A stretch of 64,000 nt of DNA from Delphinus delphis (GCF_949987515.2 NC_082683.1:101295918-101359917), one strand, 5' to 3'. Shown: positions 1 to 12,280, numbered from the stretch's first letter. Notes: generated from the sequence alone by a model not told the origin. Numbers and translations are program-made.

Positions 1-350
1 CTTCCCTGGTGATGCAGTGTTCAAGAATCTGCCTGTGAATGCAGGGAACATGGGTTCGAGCCCTGATCCAGGAAGATCCCACATGCAGAGGAGCAACTAA
101 GCCCATGTGCCACAACTGCTGAGCCTGCACTCTATAACCCGCGATCCACTACTGAAGCCTGTGTGCCACAACCACTGAAGCCTGTGTGCATAGAACCTGT
201 GCTCTGCAACAAGAGAAGCCACCGCAATGAGAAGTCCACACACTGAAATGAACAGTAGCCCCCACTCACCGCAACTAGAGAACGTCCATGCACAGCAACA
301 AAGACCCAACTCAGCCAAAAATAAATACATTGATTAATTAATTTAAAAAA
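1..350 (+). mobile_element. CHR-type SINE, long form, cut by window edge
   Basis: A tRNA-Glu-derived SINE. It opens with the typical 'cttccctggtg' head, has the B-box-like 'gggttcgagcc' at about 52, then the repeated 'ccacaactactgag'-type body and an A/T-rich tail at 316-350. It sits directly against L1 ORF2 sequence and appears to have inserted into that L1. The left target-site copy lies outside the window. It is an RNA polymerase III-type retroposon, not a tRNA gene. Confidence 0.9.
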
Positions 351-2543
351 ATTCAACACCCATTTATGATAAAAACTCTCCAGAAAGTGGGCATAGAGGG
401 AACCTACCTCAACATAATAAAGACCATATACAACAAACCCACAGCAAATATTCTCAATGGTGAAAAACTGAAAGCATTTCCTCTAAGATCAGAAACAAGA
501 CAAGGATGTCCACTCTTGCCACTATTATTCAATATAGTTTTGTAAGTCCTAGCCCCGGAATTCAAATTGGAAAAGAAAAAGTAAAACTGTCACTGTTTGC
601 AGATGACATGATACTACATATAGAGAATCCTAAAGATGCCACCAGAAAACTACTAGAGGTAGTCAGTTAATTTGGTAGTCACAAGATACAAAATTAATGA
701 ACAGAAACCTCTTGCATTCCTATACACTAACAACGAAATATCAGAAAGAGAAATTAAGTAAACAATCTCATTCACCATTGCAACAAAAAGAATAAAATAC
801 CTAGGAATAAACCTACCTAAGGAGGTAAAAGACCTGTACTCAGAAAACTATAAGACACTGATGAAAGAAATCAAAGATGACACAAACAGATGTAGAGATA
901 TATAGCATGTTCTTGGATAGGAAGGATCAATATTGTGAAAATGACTATACTACCCAAAGCAATCTACAGATTCAATGCAATCCCTATCAAATTACCAATG
1001 GCATTTTTTACAGAACTAGAACAAAGAATCTTAAAATTTGTATGGAGACACAAAAGGCCCCAAATAGCCAAAGCAATCTTAAGGGAAGAAAATGGAGCTG
1101 GAAGAATCAGACTCCCTGACTTCAGACTATACTACAAAGCTACAGTAATCAAGACAATATGGTACTGGCACAAAAACAGAAATATAGATCAATGGAACAA
1201 GATAGAAAGCCCAGAGATAAACCTACACACCTATGGTCAACTAATCAGTGACAAAGGAGGCAAGGATATACAATGGAGAAAAGACAGTCTCTTCAGAAAG
1301 TGGTGCTGGGAAAACTGGACAGCTACATGTAAAAGAATGAAATTAGAACACTCCCTAACACCATACACAAAAATAAACTCAAAATGGATTAAAGTCCTAA
1401 ATGTAAAAGTGGACACTATAAAACTCTTAGAGGACAATATAGGAAGAACACTCTTTGACATAAATCACAGTAATATCTTTTTGGACCCACTTCCTAGAGC
1501 AATGGAAATAAAAACAGAAGTAAACAAATGGGACCTAATGAAACTTAAAAGCTTTTGCACAACAAAACTATAAACAAGAAGAAAAGACAACTCTCAGAAT
1601 GGGAGAAAATATTTGCAAATGAATCAACAGGCAAAGGATTAATCTCCAAAATATAGAAAAAGCACATACAGCTCAATATTAGAAAAACAAACACCCCAAT
1701 CCCAAAATGGGCAGAAGACCTAAATAGACATTTCTCCAAAGAAGACATACAGATGGCCAAGAGGCACATGAAAAGCTGCTCAACATCACTAATTATTAGA
1801 GAAATGCAAATCAAAACTACAATGAGATATCACCTCACACCAGTTAGAATGGGCATCATCAGAAAATCTACAAACAACAAATGCTGGAGAGGCTGTGGGG
1901 AAAAGGGAACCCTCTTGCACTGTTGGTGGGAATGTAAAATGATACAGCCACTATGGAAACAGTATGGAGGTTCCTTAAAAAACTAAAAATAGAATTACCA
2001 TATGATCCAGCAATCCCACCACTGGGCATATACCCAGAGAAAAACATAATTCAAAAAGACACATGCACCCCAATGTTCATTGCAGCACTATTTACAATAG
2101 CCAGGTCATGGAAGCAACCTAAATGCCCATCAACAGAGAAATGGATAAAGAAGATGTGGTACATATATACTATGGAATATTACTCAGCCATAAAAATGAA
2201 TGAAATTGGGTCATTTGTAGAGACGTGGATGCATCTAGAGACTGTCATACAGAGTGAAGTAAGTCAGAAGGGGAAAAACAAATATCGTATATTAACGCAC
2301 ATATGTGGAACCTAGAAAAATGGTACAGATGAACCGGTTTGCCGGGCAGAAATTGAGACTCAGATGTTGAGAACAAACATATGGGCACCAAGGGGGGAAA
2401 TCCGCGGGGGGGGGGGGGGGTAGGGGGGTGTGATGAATTGGGCGATTGGGATTGACATGTATACACTGATGTGTACAAAACTGATGACTAATAAGAACCT
2501 GCTGTATGAAATAATAAATTAAATTAAATTTAAAAATTATAAA
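351..2543 (+). mobile_element. L1 (LINE-1) fragment: end of ORF2 plus 3'UTR, defective
   Basis: The segment begins inside the L1 reverse transcriptase domain. The catalytic FADD box is visible at 596-607. A stop codon just upstream and a loss of roughly 30 bases relative to remembered L1 sequence break the frame, so no active protein can be made. An open stretch of 212 codons (935-1573) covers the region after the RT core, and further ORF2 C-terminal pieces lie at 1753-1986 and 1953-2315. The 3'UTR includes a polypurine tract with a 15-base G run (2406-2420). The element ends in an A/T-rich tail near 2543. It is 5'-truncated and dead. The level of divergence suggests a middle-aged cetartiodactyl L1. 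Confidence 0.92.
2406..2428 (+). repeat. G-run in L1 3'UTR polypurine tract
   Basis: Fifteen consecutive G residues, then 'ta', then six more G. G-rich tracts able to form G-quadruplexes are a known feature of mammalian L1 3'UTRs. The exact run length could be affected by sequencing error. Confidence 0.85.
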
Positions 2544-3955
2544 GAAAGAGCTTGGAGGATGGGAGTATGAAGAGAAGAATATGGAAGACAGGGTCCAAAG
2601 ATCAAATCTCCCTGCTTCACATTGTCTCCAGTAGGCAACAGTGGAATCAGGAGGATGTTCCTAGGAAAGGAGAAGGCTGGTTTAACTTGGCCCCATTTTC
2701 AAGATCACCTGTTGGTGTGAGTCGTTGAGTTGCTGAGATGAAGATAGACAGCCAGGGCTGTCAGGTGATTTAGAAGTCATCCATGTAAGGAGGATTGTAA
2801 GCCAGCCTCAGTCACCAACAGTTAGCCTCTGTCTTCATGAAATCTGGTGGAGAGCAGTATGGAAGAGGCTGTGAGCTTCTCAGGATGGGCCCAGCCTCAG
2901 GCTCTGGGCAGCCCCCCTGCTAGGGATGGAGGCCGAAAATGGAGGGAGAGATGAGGGCTTCCAGCCCTGGGGAGAGGCAGGGAAGTGGGAGCAAGACAGG
3001 AGCTCTGCAGACGAAGCTCACTTATTTCCCAATTTTGTCCAAAGTGAGAAGTCCAGAGAAGAAAGAGTAGGGCCGAGGTGCAGGAGTGGAAGGGGTGATG
3101 GAGAATTAATTGGCAGTGCAAAGAACAGGTGAGAGAGTCTTAAGTAGAAACTTTATGCCTTTATGAAACTCCACAATATTCTGCTCCCTAGCAGTCAAGG
3201 AATCAGTGCTTTTTTTCTGTCTAGCAAGTGAGAACTTGTAGTTAGCGTCCCCGAAGCTTCCGAATAAAGTGAGTACACTGGTCAGCATGGAAACTCCTTT
3301 GAGATCCTGGGAACTCTTTACAGACGGTCCCTTTGTGGAGCAGTGACGAATTTCTATTCAGGAAGGTAAATTATGGGAAGCAAGCTCTACTGAATGCAAC
3401 TGAACTATGTAACATCACAGGGGTTTATTCCTTACGGACCTTCCCGCTGATAGTGACATTCTGTTGAGTCTAGACGTCAGCTCTGTATCTGACAGCTGGT
3501 ATTTGCAAGAGAGTAATTGTTCAAGGAAAACCCTTCTGTCTTTTTCTGAGATCAGAGTGCTCCGGAACCACTAGCACCCCTTTTTTTCCCCACTCTGCTT
3601 GCTGTCTGCGTGAAGTGAAATTCTGGGCCCCCTGTGAAATGACTAGGAACCAGGCACCATTTTAACGCATTGTTAAACATCATGTTTTTCTCTGGGTCAT
3701 AGTGGCGCCGAGCTCTCTTTCACCGAGGAGATGCAAAGTAGCATATTTCATGCACTTTTATGAGTCCTTTGGCTCCTCTAGGCTTTTCTTTGTTTAGCTC
3801 AGCCCACAAACCAAAGTGAGTATCTGTTAATATTTCCACAGACCGCTATTCAAAAAAAGGAACGGCTTGATATGAATCATGATGGCAGAACTCCCTGACA
3901 GTCTTTGGTCCAGAATTCTTGAGGCTACAGTGCCTGTGGCACACTGCTAGTCTAA
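2544..3955. other. Intergenic/intronic DNA, nothing recognised
   Basis: This is mixed-composition sequence with no long credible open frame. I recognise no repeat or gene in it. A run of T followed by C around 3580-3592 is ordinary low complexity. Confidence 0.5.
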
Positions 3956-3959
3956 CTCT

Positions 3960-4130
3960 GCAAACCCACGAAACTCCCTGAGGAGTTTGCTAGCAATGCC
4001 GGATCCAGTAAATTCCCCCAAAGATTCTGATCCAGTGGGTCTGGGGTAAGACCCAGACATTTGCACTGTTAACAAACCCGCCAGCTGATTCTCCAATAGG
4101 TGTGCTGAGGAGCAAACGTGAAAAACCCTG
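3960..4130 (-). mobile_element. MER5-like DNA transposon remnant (hAT-Charlie MITE)
   Basis: The plus strand reads 'gattctgatccagtgggtct' followed by a diverged 'aacaa...ccagctgattct' segment. This is the reverse complement of the usual MER5A/B body. The element is non-autonomous and ancient. Its borders are approximate. Confidence 0.6.
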
Positions 4131-4182
4131 CAATGCAGGTTTTCTTCCCCCTTATTAGTGAAGTTGTTGGCTCATGGGTTAG

Positions 4183-4215
4183 ATTCATTCATTCATTCAT
4201 TCATTCATCCATTCC
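4183..4215. repeat. (ATTC)n microsatellite
   Basis: About seven tandem ATTC units followed by an imperfect one ('atcc attcc'). Confidence 0.95.
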
Positions 4216-5023
4216 TGTTACCCAGCACTTGTTATGTGCCTCCTAACTTGATTTCCCATTTCTAAAGACTTTAAATTCCATCATCAGGTTTCACTTTTCT
4301 TGGGAAGACTTGCCAAGGGTGAGGCTCACAAGAGACAGAGTGAAATTGGCTGCAAGAGTGGTCACTCCAGCTGCAGGCCTGGAGGTGGGAGGGATGACAT
4401 CCAGGTGGTTGGAAACCATCTGGTAGGGAAACAAATCCAATGATGACCCTCACCTAAGGAACTTGGCTGTTTGTCTAAGCCTCCAGAGGGAGTGATCCCT
4501 GGCCCCATAATGGGCTGAAGCAGCTTCAAGTGTTATGAGGGAATGGAGATTTCAACATGTGTGATCGGGAAGCTGAATACGATCTTTGTTTGGGAAGCTA
4601 GTGGGCCTCTTTTCTTTACTATTGTGCTGTGACCAATAATTGTTTGATTTTTGTTATATCTTGAAAATTGTGGACCAGGTGAAATGATGTCTTGTAAATA
4701 TTCCACCTGGGTATAGCCCTCTCACATCCTCAGTTCTCTCAAAGTGTTTCTGGAGGATTACAATCCCTCACTACAAACACAGGTTTCATTTTAGGGCTGA
4801 CCCCAAATCATATGGACTCCTTCGAAAAGGCCACAGCCACCCCTTGGACTGGGGAATGTGAGGGAGGCTGTGTTGAGCTTTTGGTTGGTTTCATTTTGTT
4901 AGTTTTCTTTTTGGGAGGGATGGTAGAATTTCACAAAGATTTGGTGGGAGTGAGTGAGGAGAGAGGTGTCCCAGGGAGGAGGAGTACTGTATACCCCACA
5001 TCCCCCTCTGACCTCTATTATCC

Positions 5024-5357
5024 CATTCAGGCTGCTATAGCAAAACACCACACACTGGGTGGCTTATAAACAAGAGATATTTATTTCTCACAGTTCCGGA
5101 GGCTCAAGGCCCAAGATCAGGTCCAGGCCTTGGGCTTTCTTCCAGGTTGCTGACTGACATCTTGTCTCCTCACATGGCAGAAAGAGGGCAAGAGAGCTCC
5201 CTGGAGTCTCTTATGTAAGGGCACTAATCCCGTTCATGAGGGCTCCTCCCTCATGACCTAATCACCTCCCAAAAGCCCCACCTCTAAATACAATCACTTG
5301 GGGGTTTAGGGTTTCTAATATGAATTTTAGGGGACATAAACATTCAGAGCATAGCAT
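5024..5357 (-). mobile_element. MLT1-like solo LTR (ERVL-MaLR)
   Basis: On the plus strand it starts near 'ggctgctatagcaaaacacc' and ends near 'cattcagagcatagca'. In between are 'tttatttctcacagttc' and 'ctcatgacctaatcacctcc'. Read on the minus strand this gives the layout of MLT1-type LTRs, including an AATAAA near the end. It is an ancient mammalian LTR and no internal sequence is seen next to it. Confidence 0.75.
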
Positions 5358-5418
5358 GACCTCACTTTTTTAAATGGACTTGTAACCCGTCTCCAAAAGA
5401 GACTTGGGTAAAGGTAAG

Positions 5419-5420
<2 letters not shown>

Positions 5421-5449
<29 letters not shown>
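5421..5449. repeat. (GT)n microsatellite
   Basis: About 14 GT units in a row. Confidence 0.97.
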
Positions 5450-6790
5450 ATCCATGTGTTTGCTGGGGAAAGTAGTGTATGGGTGAGTGGGTATACAACA
5501 TTCCCAGTCCCACGATCAGGTACCCAGTAGCCCATCCATGGTAATAAATATGCCTGTTGTTTGGTTTGCCCCTTAAGTGTGGAATTCTCAGAGCCCTGAT
5601 CCTATGGAGAAGAGTAATTTCAGCTGGGATAAAGAGAGATCACAGATATTAAAAATCCAAGCAGAAGAGGGAAATCTCATGGGTGTTACAGTCTCACCCA
5701 GCCAGCAAGCAGCAGAATTTGTGTTCTCCCCACCCCATCATGATAAATGGGGACGTCCATGAGGACAGGCCACCGACATGAGGAGGTGACACGTATAACA
5801 GGCTCAATCCTGGGCAAGCAGGAAAATGGGCATGCAGACACTCAGGCTCTGCCTTCCACAAAGTTTTGCCCATGACTATCCAACCCTCCACCTTCACTCC
5901 TCCTTCTGTTGTCATCCCAAGCATAAACATGAGCCCAGGAGACTCTCCTGCTCACTCAGAGTCTCTCTGGCAGTCTCACTTGGCAGCTGTCGTAACATTA
6001 AGGATTTGCAAGGCAGAACTGACTTCCTGGGTGTGTGACCTGTATAGTCTCGCAGAACCTTGTGCTCAAAAGGGCCCTGTGCTTGCTTCAAAGCTCTGCT
6101 GTCACCATCTTGAAATGTTTAATAATTTTTTAACTAGGAGTCTGCAAATTATGTCTCCAGTCATGCTGACAGGGCCAGGAGGATGCTTCTGGCTCAGTGG
6201 TGGGCAAGGCAAGGTGGCTCCTGGTTATGTCCTAGCAGCAGAGCACCCCTGTGTCTTCTAGGTCTGCTACTCATCACCTGCCTTCCCCTCATCCCTCCAG
6301 GAAATGACCTAGAAAGACGGAGGGATGAGAGAGCTCTGGTGTAATTTATTACTGCTTCTGGTAGGATCCAGGGGAAGGCACAGGGGAAGACTGCGAACGT
6401 TGGGACTGAATGAACCTTGATTAGGGGAGGCGACAAGAATGGCCCTCAAATAGGCCCCCAGCACGGGGGGCAAGTGCTGTTCATGGGGGTAGAGGCCAGG
6501 CCCTGGTGGGATGAACTCCTGCATGACCACCTTTATCAGTAGACCCTCTCCCTTGGCCCAGCACAGGCCTGGCCTGGATCCCAAGAGACTAGGGCATGGA
6601 GATCTCATGGGGTCCACCCTTACTGGCTTGTTTTTGGATTGGGGTGCTGCTAAGTGCAGAGCCTCTGTCTACTGTCCTGTGTGCTGTTGGCAGTACCCCA
6701 GCACATCACCCTGGCTTCACCACCCCGGAAAGGAGCAGGCTCATGTGCAAAGCTTGTGGTGGGATTCATCATGACCTAGTCAAGGAATCG
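5450..6790. other. Unique DNA, no gene recognised
   Basis: Several overlapping short open frames of about 60-131 codons occur on both strands between 5577 and 6805. None has a recognisable domain, and their overlap on opposite strands argues against coding. A splice-aware or comparative search would be needed to exclude small exons. Confidence 0.45.
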
Positions 6791-6799
6791 AAAGAAGGT

Positions 6800-7150
6800 C
6801 AGTGAGGCCGAAGTGGACAGAAAGAGAGGTGCATGGGTCCAGAAGAGCCTGAAGAAGAAAGAGGTCAGAACCCACAAGGCCTTTGAGGATTTTAGTCTTT
6901 ATCCTAAGATCAATGGAAAGCCATTGATGAGTTTTAAGCAAAGTGACAGGACCTAAATTGTAGTTTAAGAAGATCACACTGAGTGCTGTATGGAGAACAC
7001 GTTGAAGAGTGGCAAGAGTGGAGATGGGTGACCATTGTTGGCTATTTTAGAAGTCCAAGAGAAAGACAATGGTGGCTTGGAGGCAATGTTGGAGATGGAA
7101 AAAAACTGAGAGAGAGTAAAGAGGTAAAATTATAGGTATGGACTATGATT
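6800..7150 (+). mobile_element. Ancient interspersed repeat, family not assigned
   Basis: The string 'aatggaaagccattgatgag', then 'ttttaagcaaagtgacagg' and 'aagatcacactgagtgctg', resembles a common, very old mammalian repeat. I recognise the pattern but cannot name the family with certainty. Confidence 0.45.
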
Positions 7151-7309
7151 GAATCGGGGAAGTGAGGAAGAGAAAACTTTCAAGGATTTGAATTCAGGTC
7201 TGTTAGTCTCCAAAGACTGTACTTTTAATCACTACTCTTAAGCACTTGGGTTTTCAGGTTTAAGTTCAGCTGTATATAACCAGAAACACTGAATAGCAAT
7301 AGTTTAAAT

Positions 7310-7565
7310 AAGATAAAACTTTATTTTTAACTCACATTTAAAAAGTCTGAAGACGGTCAATCCACGAGTAGTTCAGGGTTCTGCCACGTCAAGCACGCAG
7401 GCATCTTCTATTTTCTTGCTTTGCCTTCCTTAGCGCAGAGTCACCACCTCCTGGTCCAAAACTGTCAGCTTGAGCTCAGCCATTGCATCTGCATTCCAGC
7501 TAGCAGAAGAGGGGAAGAGGAAAAGGGACATATCTCCTCCCTTTGAGGGTATTTCTTGGAAGTCA
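7310..7565. mobile_element. Probable ancient repeat, family not assigned
   Basis: The segment from 'aaactttatttttaactcac' through 'tcttgctttgccttcctt' to 'cctttgagggtatttcttgg' has the feel of an old MaLR or L1-tail type repeat. This is pattern memory only. Confidence 0.35.
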
Positions 7566-7925
7566 CATACCAAACTTTTGATTACCTCTCATTTATCAGA
7601 ACTTAGTCAATGGATATACTTATCTGCATAGGAAGCTGAGAATTCTCCCTTTTATGAAGTACCAGCTTAAAACCAAGGGTTCAATTACTTAGAAGGAAGA
7701 ACAGATGTCAGGGTACAACTAGCAGTCTCAACTATAACCACTAGTCCTGAGTCTGTGCAATGCCCAATGACATGCTAAATGATGAAAAGTCAGAAGCAGA
7801 GACTCATATATAATGAAATAAATTTCTCTATAAAATTGAGACATAACATGTCTCAATTTTATGCATATTTTGAAGTTCCCTTTTTGTATAGCCATTAGAC
7901 TGTTTACTAGGTTAAAAATACCCAC

Positions 7926-8508
7926 TTGAATGTAAAATGGTGCAGCCACTGTGGAAAACAGTTTGGCAGTCCCTCAAAAACTTAAACATAGAGTTACCAT
8001 ATGATCTTACAATTCCACTCTTAGGTATATACCCAAAAGAACTAAAAATATATGTTCATGCAAAAATGTGTAAACACACACACATTCATGGCAACATTAT
8101 GCAGAGTAGCCAGAAAGTGGAAACAGCCTGAATGCCCATCAGCCGATAAATGGGTATATAAAATGTGGTATATCCACACAATGAAATATTATTCAACAAT
8201 AAAAAGGAATGAAGTACTGATATATGATAGAACATGATGAACTTTGAAAACATTATGCTTAGTGAAAGAAGCCAAATAAAAAAGGACACACTGTATGATT
8301 CCGTTTCTATGAAATGTCCAGAATCGGCAAAGCCATAGAGTCAGACAGTAGATTAGTGGTTGTCAGGAAATGGGAAGAACAAATAAGTCGTATTTTTGGA
8401 GCGATGAAATTGTTCTAGAGTTAGATAAAGGTGATGGTTGCACAGCATACTGAGTACAATAAAAACGACAATAAAGATTGTACACTTTAAAGGGATTAAG
8501 TTTATCAC
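7926..8508 (+). mobile_element. Old L1 (L1M-type) 3' end
   Basis: The plus strand carries the diverged L1 ORF2 C-terminus ('gtgcagccactgtggaaaac', 'attattcaacaataaaaagg'). A 3'UTR follows with 'gatggttgcacagcatactg' and 'ttgtacactttaaa'. The element is 5'-truncated and much more diverged than the L1 at the left edge. Confidence 0.85.
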
Positions 8509-8860
8509 ACGATATTGCTTATATGTGGAATCTGAAAAAATAATACAAATGAAATTACTTACAAAACCAAAATAGAGTCACAGATGTAGAAAACAAACTT
8601 ATGGTTACCGGTGGGGGTCGGGGGGAGGGATAAACTGGGAGGTTGGGACTGATATATACATACTACTATATATAAAATAGATAACTAATAAGGACCTACT
8701 ATATAGAACAGGGAACTCAATACTCCGTAGTGGCCTATATGGGAAAAGAATCTAAAAAAGAGTGGTTATATGTATAACTGATTCACTTTGCTGTACACCT
8801 GAAACTAACACAACATTGTAGATCAACTATACTCCAATAAAAATTTATTTAAAAAAGGAT
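8509..8860 (+). mobile_element. L1 3'UTR fragment, younger than its left neighbour
   Basis: It contains 'cttatatgtggaatctgaaa', 'ggacctactatatagaacag' and 'tatactccaataaaaattta' and ends in an A-rich tail. This is a second, 5'-truncated L1 end abutting or inserted at the tail of the older one, in the same orientation. Confidence 0.8.
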
Positions 8861-9124
8861 GAATTTTCTGTTATAAGAAATACACCTCAGTTTTTTAAAA
8901 AACCTCCATCTTTAGTTCCACGTGTAGTTCTTTTTTTTAAACCTCCTCCCAAATCCCATAAATATATATTTTTTGGTTAAATCTAATGAAATAACACTCT
9001 AATTCTGGCTTTGATCCACGTCGTCAGGATAATTTTAGCTATAGGAAGCCAGACATTTATGTTTTTGCCTGGATTTGGAAGTCTTCCTAAGGATGCCCAT
9101 CACCCCACATCACTGCAGTGCTTC

Positions 9125-9630
9125 TGCGTAAAGGTTATCTAGGGCTGAGCAGCAAATCACATCACAACTCAGCCGCTTAAGACAACAGACTTTGGCTATA
9201 TCAGAGCTTCTGGGGGTCAGGAATCTGGGAGCAGAGCTGGGGGGTTCTGGCTCATATTTTCTTGTAGGGTTTCTGTCAAGCTGCCTGTCAGCCAGGGCAG
9301 CAGTCCCGGCACCCATGACTACGGCTGCAGGACATGCTTTGAAGCGCCCTCCAGTGGCCGTTGGGCAGTGGACTTCAGTTCCTCACCATGAGACTCTTCA
9401 TAGGGCTACTCTCAACAGAGCTTCCTCCCAGAGTGAGTGATGAGAGAGAAAGAGAAATGCCAGCTGCTGTGTCTTTTTAACCTAATCTGAGACGTGACAC
9501 CCGTCACTTCTGCCATATTCCATTGGGCCAAAGGCCAAGCTAGCAGAGTGTGGGCGGGCACTGCACAAGGGTGTGAACACCAGGACGCAGGATCACTAGG
9601 GCCATCTGGGGGGCTGGCTGCTCTGGAGGC
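9125..9630 (+). mobile_element. Ancient repeat related to 19820-20170 and 27490-27955
   Basis: It shares the head 'gcttaagacaacag' and the phrase 'gggtcaggaatctggg' with the remembered family pattern ('ctggcttaaaacaaca', at 19853 here). Its tail 'cacaagggtgtgaacaccagga' matches that of the 27.5 kb copy ('gcacaagctatgaataccagga'). Three diverged copies in the window support a dispersed family. I cannot name it securely. Confidence 0.5.
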
Positions 9631-10154
9631 AGCAGCTTCCAGACTGTACGAACCCCAAACTCAGAAACTCAGTGACACTTCCCCAAGTGCCGTCACTCAG
9701 CTAGACAGAGACCCCACTTGAGTGCTGTAAGGTGAAGGCTCCGGTTCAGCAGGAGTGACACGCAGGGGTCCAGTTGTTAGTGCTGCTGCTGTGGGAGCTG
9801 CCCCGGGGGGAAAACGTGCCAGACCCGGCATGAGGCGTCTCTGAATCCACTCTGCAAGCTCCTCCCTCCGTGAGCTTGGACAGGCCGCTGTCCCACTCCA
9901 GGCCTCTGCCTCCTGATTTGTAAAAGAGACAGTATGATTAGACCAGTGTTTTTCAATCTGCGATCTCTGGGCCCCCAGGAATCCAAGAAGGTACTGCCAG
10001 GTGAAGCTCTGGTTTGATCAGGCCCCATGTAAGAGTTCATTTGGTAAAAAAATAAATAAATAAAAGTATAATGAAAGGAACACAGGTAAAAAAAGAACGA
10101 AGTGGTCTTGAAAGCCACCGTACTCTATGATGTTTGAGCCCCCTGTGCCTTCAC

Positions 10155-10482
10155 TTTTTTTTTAACATCTTTATTGGAGTATAATTGCTTTACAATGGTG
10201 TGTTAGTTTCTGCTTTATAACAAAGTGAATCAGTTATACATTTACATATGTTCCCCTATCTCTTCCCTTTTGCGTCTCCCTCCCTCCCACCCTCCCTATC
10301 CCACCCCTCTAGGTGGTCACAAAGCACTGAGCTGATCTCCCTGTGCTATGCAGCTGCTTCCCACTAGCTAGCTATTTTACGTTTGGTAGTGTATATATGT
10401 CCATGCCACTCTCTCACTTCGTCCCAGCTTACCCTTCCCCCTCCCCATATCCTCAAGTCCATTCTCTAGTAGGTCTGTGTCT
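10155..10482 (-). mobile_element. L1 3'UTR, minus orientation
   Basis: The plus strand starts with a T run (the poly(A) tail of the minus-strand element), then 'catctttattggagtataat' and 'aggtggtcacaaagcactga'. It ends near 'ctagtaggtctgtgtc'. The 3'UTR is well preserved, so this is a relatively young 5'-truncated cetartiodactyl L1. Confidence 0.9.
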
Positions 10483-11438
10483 TTTGAATGTCCTGATCTC
10501 TCAGCAAAGCCTTCACTACAGGATCACCCTCAGTCACGGCAAAGGTATGCAAAGAATGTGCAGTTATGTTCCATCCGGGGGTTGGCTAGCCAGAGGGAAA
10601 TTGCCCTTGTATCAGATGTCACAGTAATTGTCATTCAGTCGTTTTCTTGTTGTCTGGAGGGGTAGTAATCATAAGAAAAGGGCGGTGTCGGCAGTGTTGA
10701 GAAGGGGCCAACATATCTGCATGGAAAAAGAAAGGTCAGTCATGGAAGTTGGAAGCCCGAGCACCGGAAGGAGCGCAGGGGGAGAGCGCCGGGTTGAGAA
10801 AGGGCTGCACCTGGAGTCCTCTGAGCTCTGCTCTCCTCACTGTGATCACCTCAAGCGTGGCCAAGATGAGCAAATGAAGTCGTGGCTCACTTGGAAAGTG
10901 TATAAACAGGTAGTGCCCCAGCTGAGGGAGGCTGTAATACAATACGGGTGGTGGTGCCGCAGGGGAGAGGGCAGGAGGGTCCCCTGGAATGGTGGCAGCC
11001 TCCACCCACTCCCTTTCCACACGGGAATGCAGGCTCAGGGTTGCAGATCTTCACATTTTCCAGGAGAAGCCAGAAATCCAGGTTTTCATGTGAAATTTTC
11101 CAATTTTAAAACTTGCCAAACAAAACTTATCACTGCACCAGACCTGATCCATTGGTCCAGTTTGCGACCCCTGAATTCCAAATGAGTGACTCCATTTTAA
11201 TTAAAAACACCAGGAAAATTGGATTAACTTTTCCATTCTCCTGAGAATTTGGAGGCACATTATTCAACTACCAAGGCCCTACTGTGTGCCAGGCACAGAG
11301 AGGATTCTAGAATGTTCTCATTTTCTCATCACCTCTCTGACCACAGAGCCCACTTTCTCCCTTGTTCCATCTGTTGCAGGAAGGGGGACCCCTTCCAGGA
11401 CCCGAAAGCGGGCTCTTGTCTAACACTTGGAAATGAAT
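10483..11438. other. Unique DNA, nothing recognised
   Basis: A 185-codon open frame (10628-11185, plus) has no recognisable motif. It overlaps an open frame on the other strand. I treat it as non-coding. Confidence 0.45.
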
Positions 11439-11865
11439 TGTCCGAGGAGACACACGTGCTGACAAAGCAGAAGACTTTACTGGGAAGGGGCGCCTGGGCA
11501 GAGGGCAGGCGGGAAAGGGAACCCAGGAGGACTGCTCTGCCACGTGGCTTGCCGTCTCGGGTTTTATGGTGATGGGGTTAGTTTCCGGGTTGTCTCTGGC
11601 CAATCATTCTGACTCAGGGTCCTTCCTGGTGGAGCGCACATCGCTCAGCCAAGATGGATTCCAGCGAGGAGGGTTCTGGGAGGTTGGTAGGACACATGCA
11701 CTGGTGTCTCCTCTCTCCTTTGACCTTCCCTGAATTCTTCTGGTTGGTGGTAGCTTTTTAGTTCCACGTTCCTTACCAGGAACTCCTGTTGTAAGAGAAT
11801 TCATGCAAGTGGTTAATATCGGGGCTGGCCAGGGAGCGTGGTTTCGGTCAGTGGCTCTCCTAACA
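11439..11865 (-). mobile_element. Solo LTR of a class II (ERVK/beta-like) artiodactyl endogenous retrovirus
   Basis: Read on the minus strand, the element starts TGTTAGGAGAGCC (plus 11853-11865) and ends CGGACA (plus 11439-11444), so it has TG...CA termini and a length of about 427 bp. A TATA-like CATAAAACCC lies at plus 11563-11572. An AGTAAA-type poly(A) signal is on the minus strand at about plus 11477-11482, followed by a short downstream end, which gives a normal U3-R-U5 layout. The sequence strongly resembles the bovine BTLTR1 group as I remember it. I do not see a clean 6-bp target duplication, so the ends may be slightly off. No internal viral sequence is adjacent, so it is probably a recombined solo LTR. 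Confidence 0.65.
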
Positions 11866-12084
11866 CATCCATTAAGTTTTCCAAACGTGGGAAAGTGGGA
11901 AAAATAGAACTAGAAGGAAAGGAGAACCGAAGCCTGCAAGAAAAATTTGGCCAATGTCTCATTCCACAAGTGGGGGTAAAATTATGCCCCCAAAGTCACC
12001 ATCTTTGTTCCCTCAGAAACTAGTCCAGCGCTCATTACGTATTTATCGAAAGACTCAATAACAATTATAGCATACATCGATGGA

Positions 12085-12280
12085 TCACCGTGTGCCTGCC
12101 CAGTGGGGGCATTATCGTATTACCATGCATTTTATTCCTCATTAACAGGACCTCTTTGTAAGATGAGGAAACCAAAGCCTTAAAGAGGCTAAGTTACTGG
12201 CTGGAGTTCACAGAGCTCTCAAGCTGTGGGGCTGGGATTTAAATCCAGATGTGCTGACGCCAGAGCACACATTTTTAACG
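12085..12280 (-). mobile_element. MIR SINE
   Basis: The plus strand reads 'taagatgaggaaaccaaagcc', 'aagttactggctggagttca' and 'ggctgggatttaaatccag', which is the reverse complement of the MIR core. Diverged and ancient. Confidence 0.8.

Noticed and set aside
935..1573. 212-codon open frame as a host gene
   Set aside because: It is the C-terminal part of L1 ORF2 following the RT core, in a truncated and frame-broken element.
10628..11185. 185-codon frame
   Set aside because: No motif and no exon-like boundaries supported. It overlaps an open frame on the other strand.
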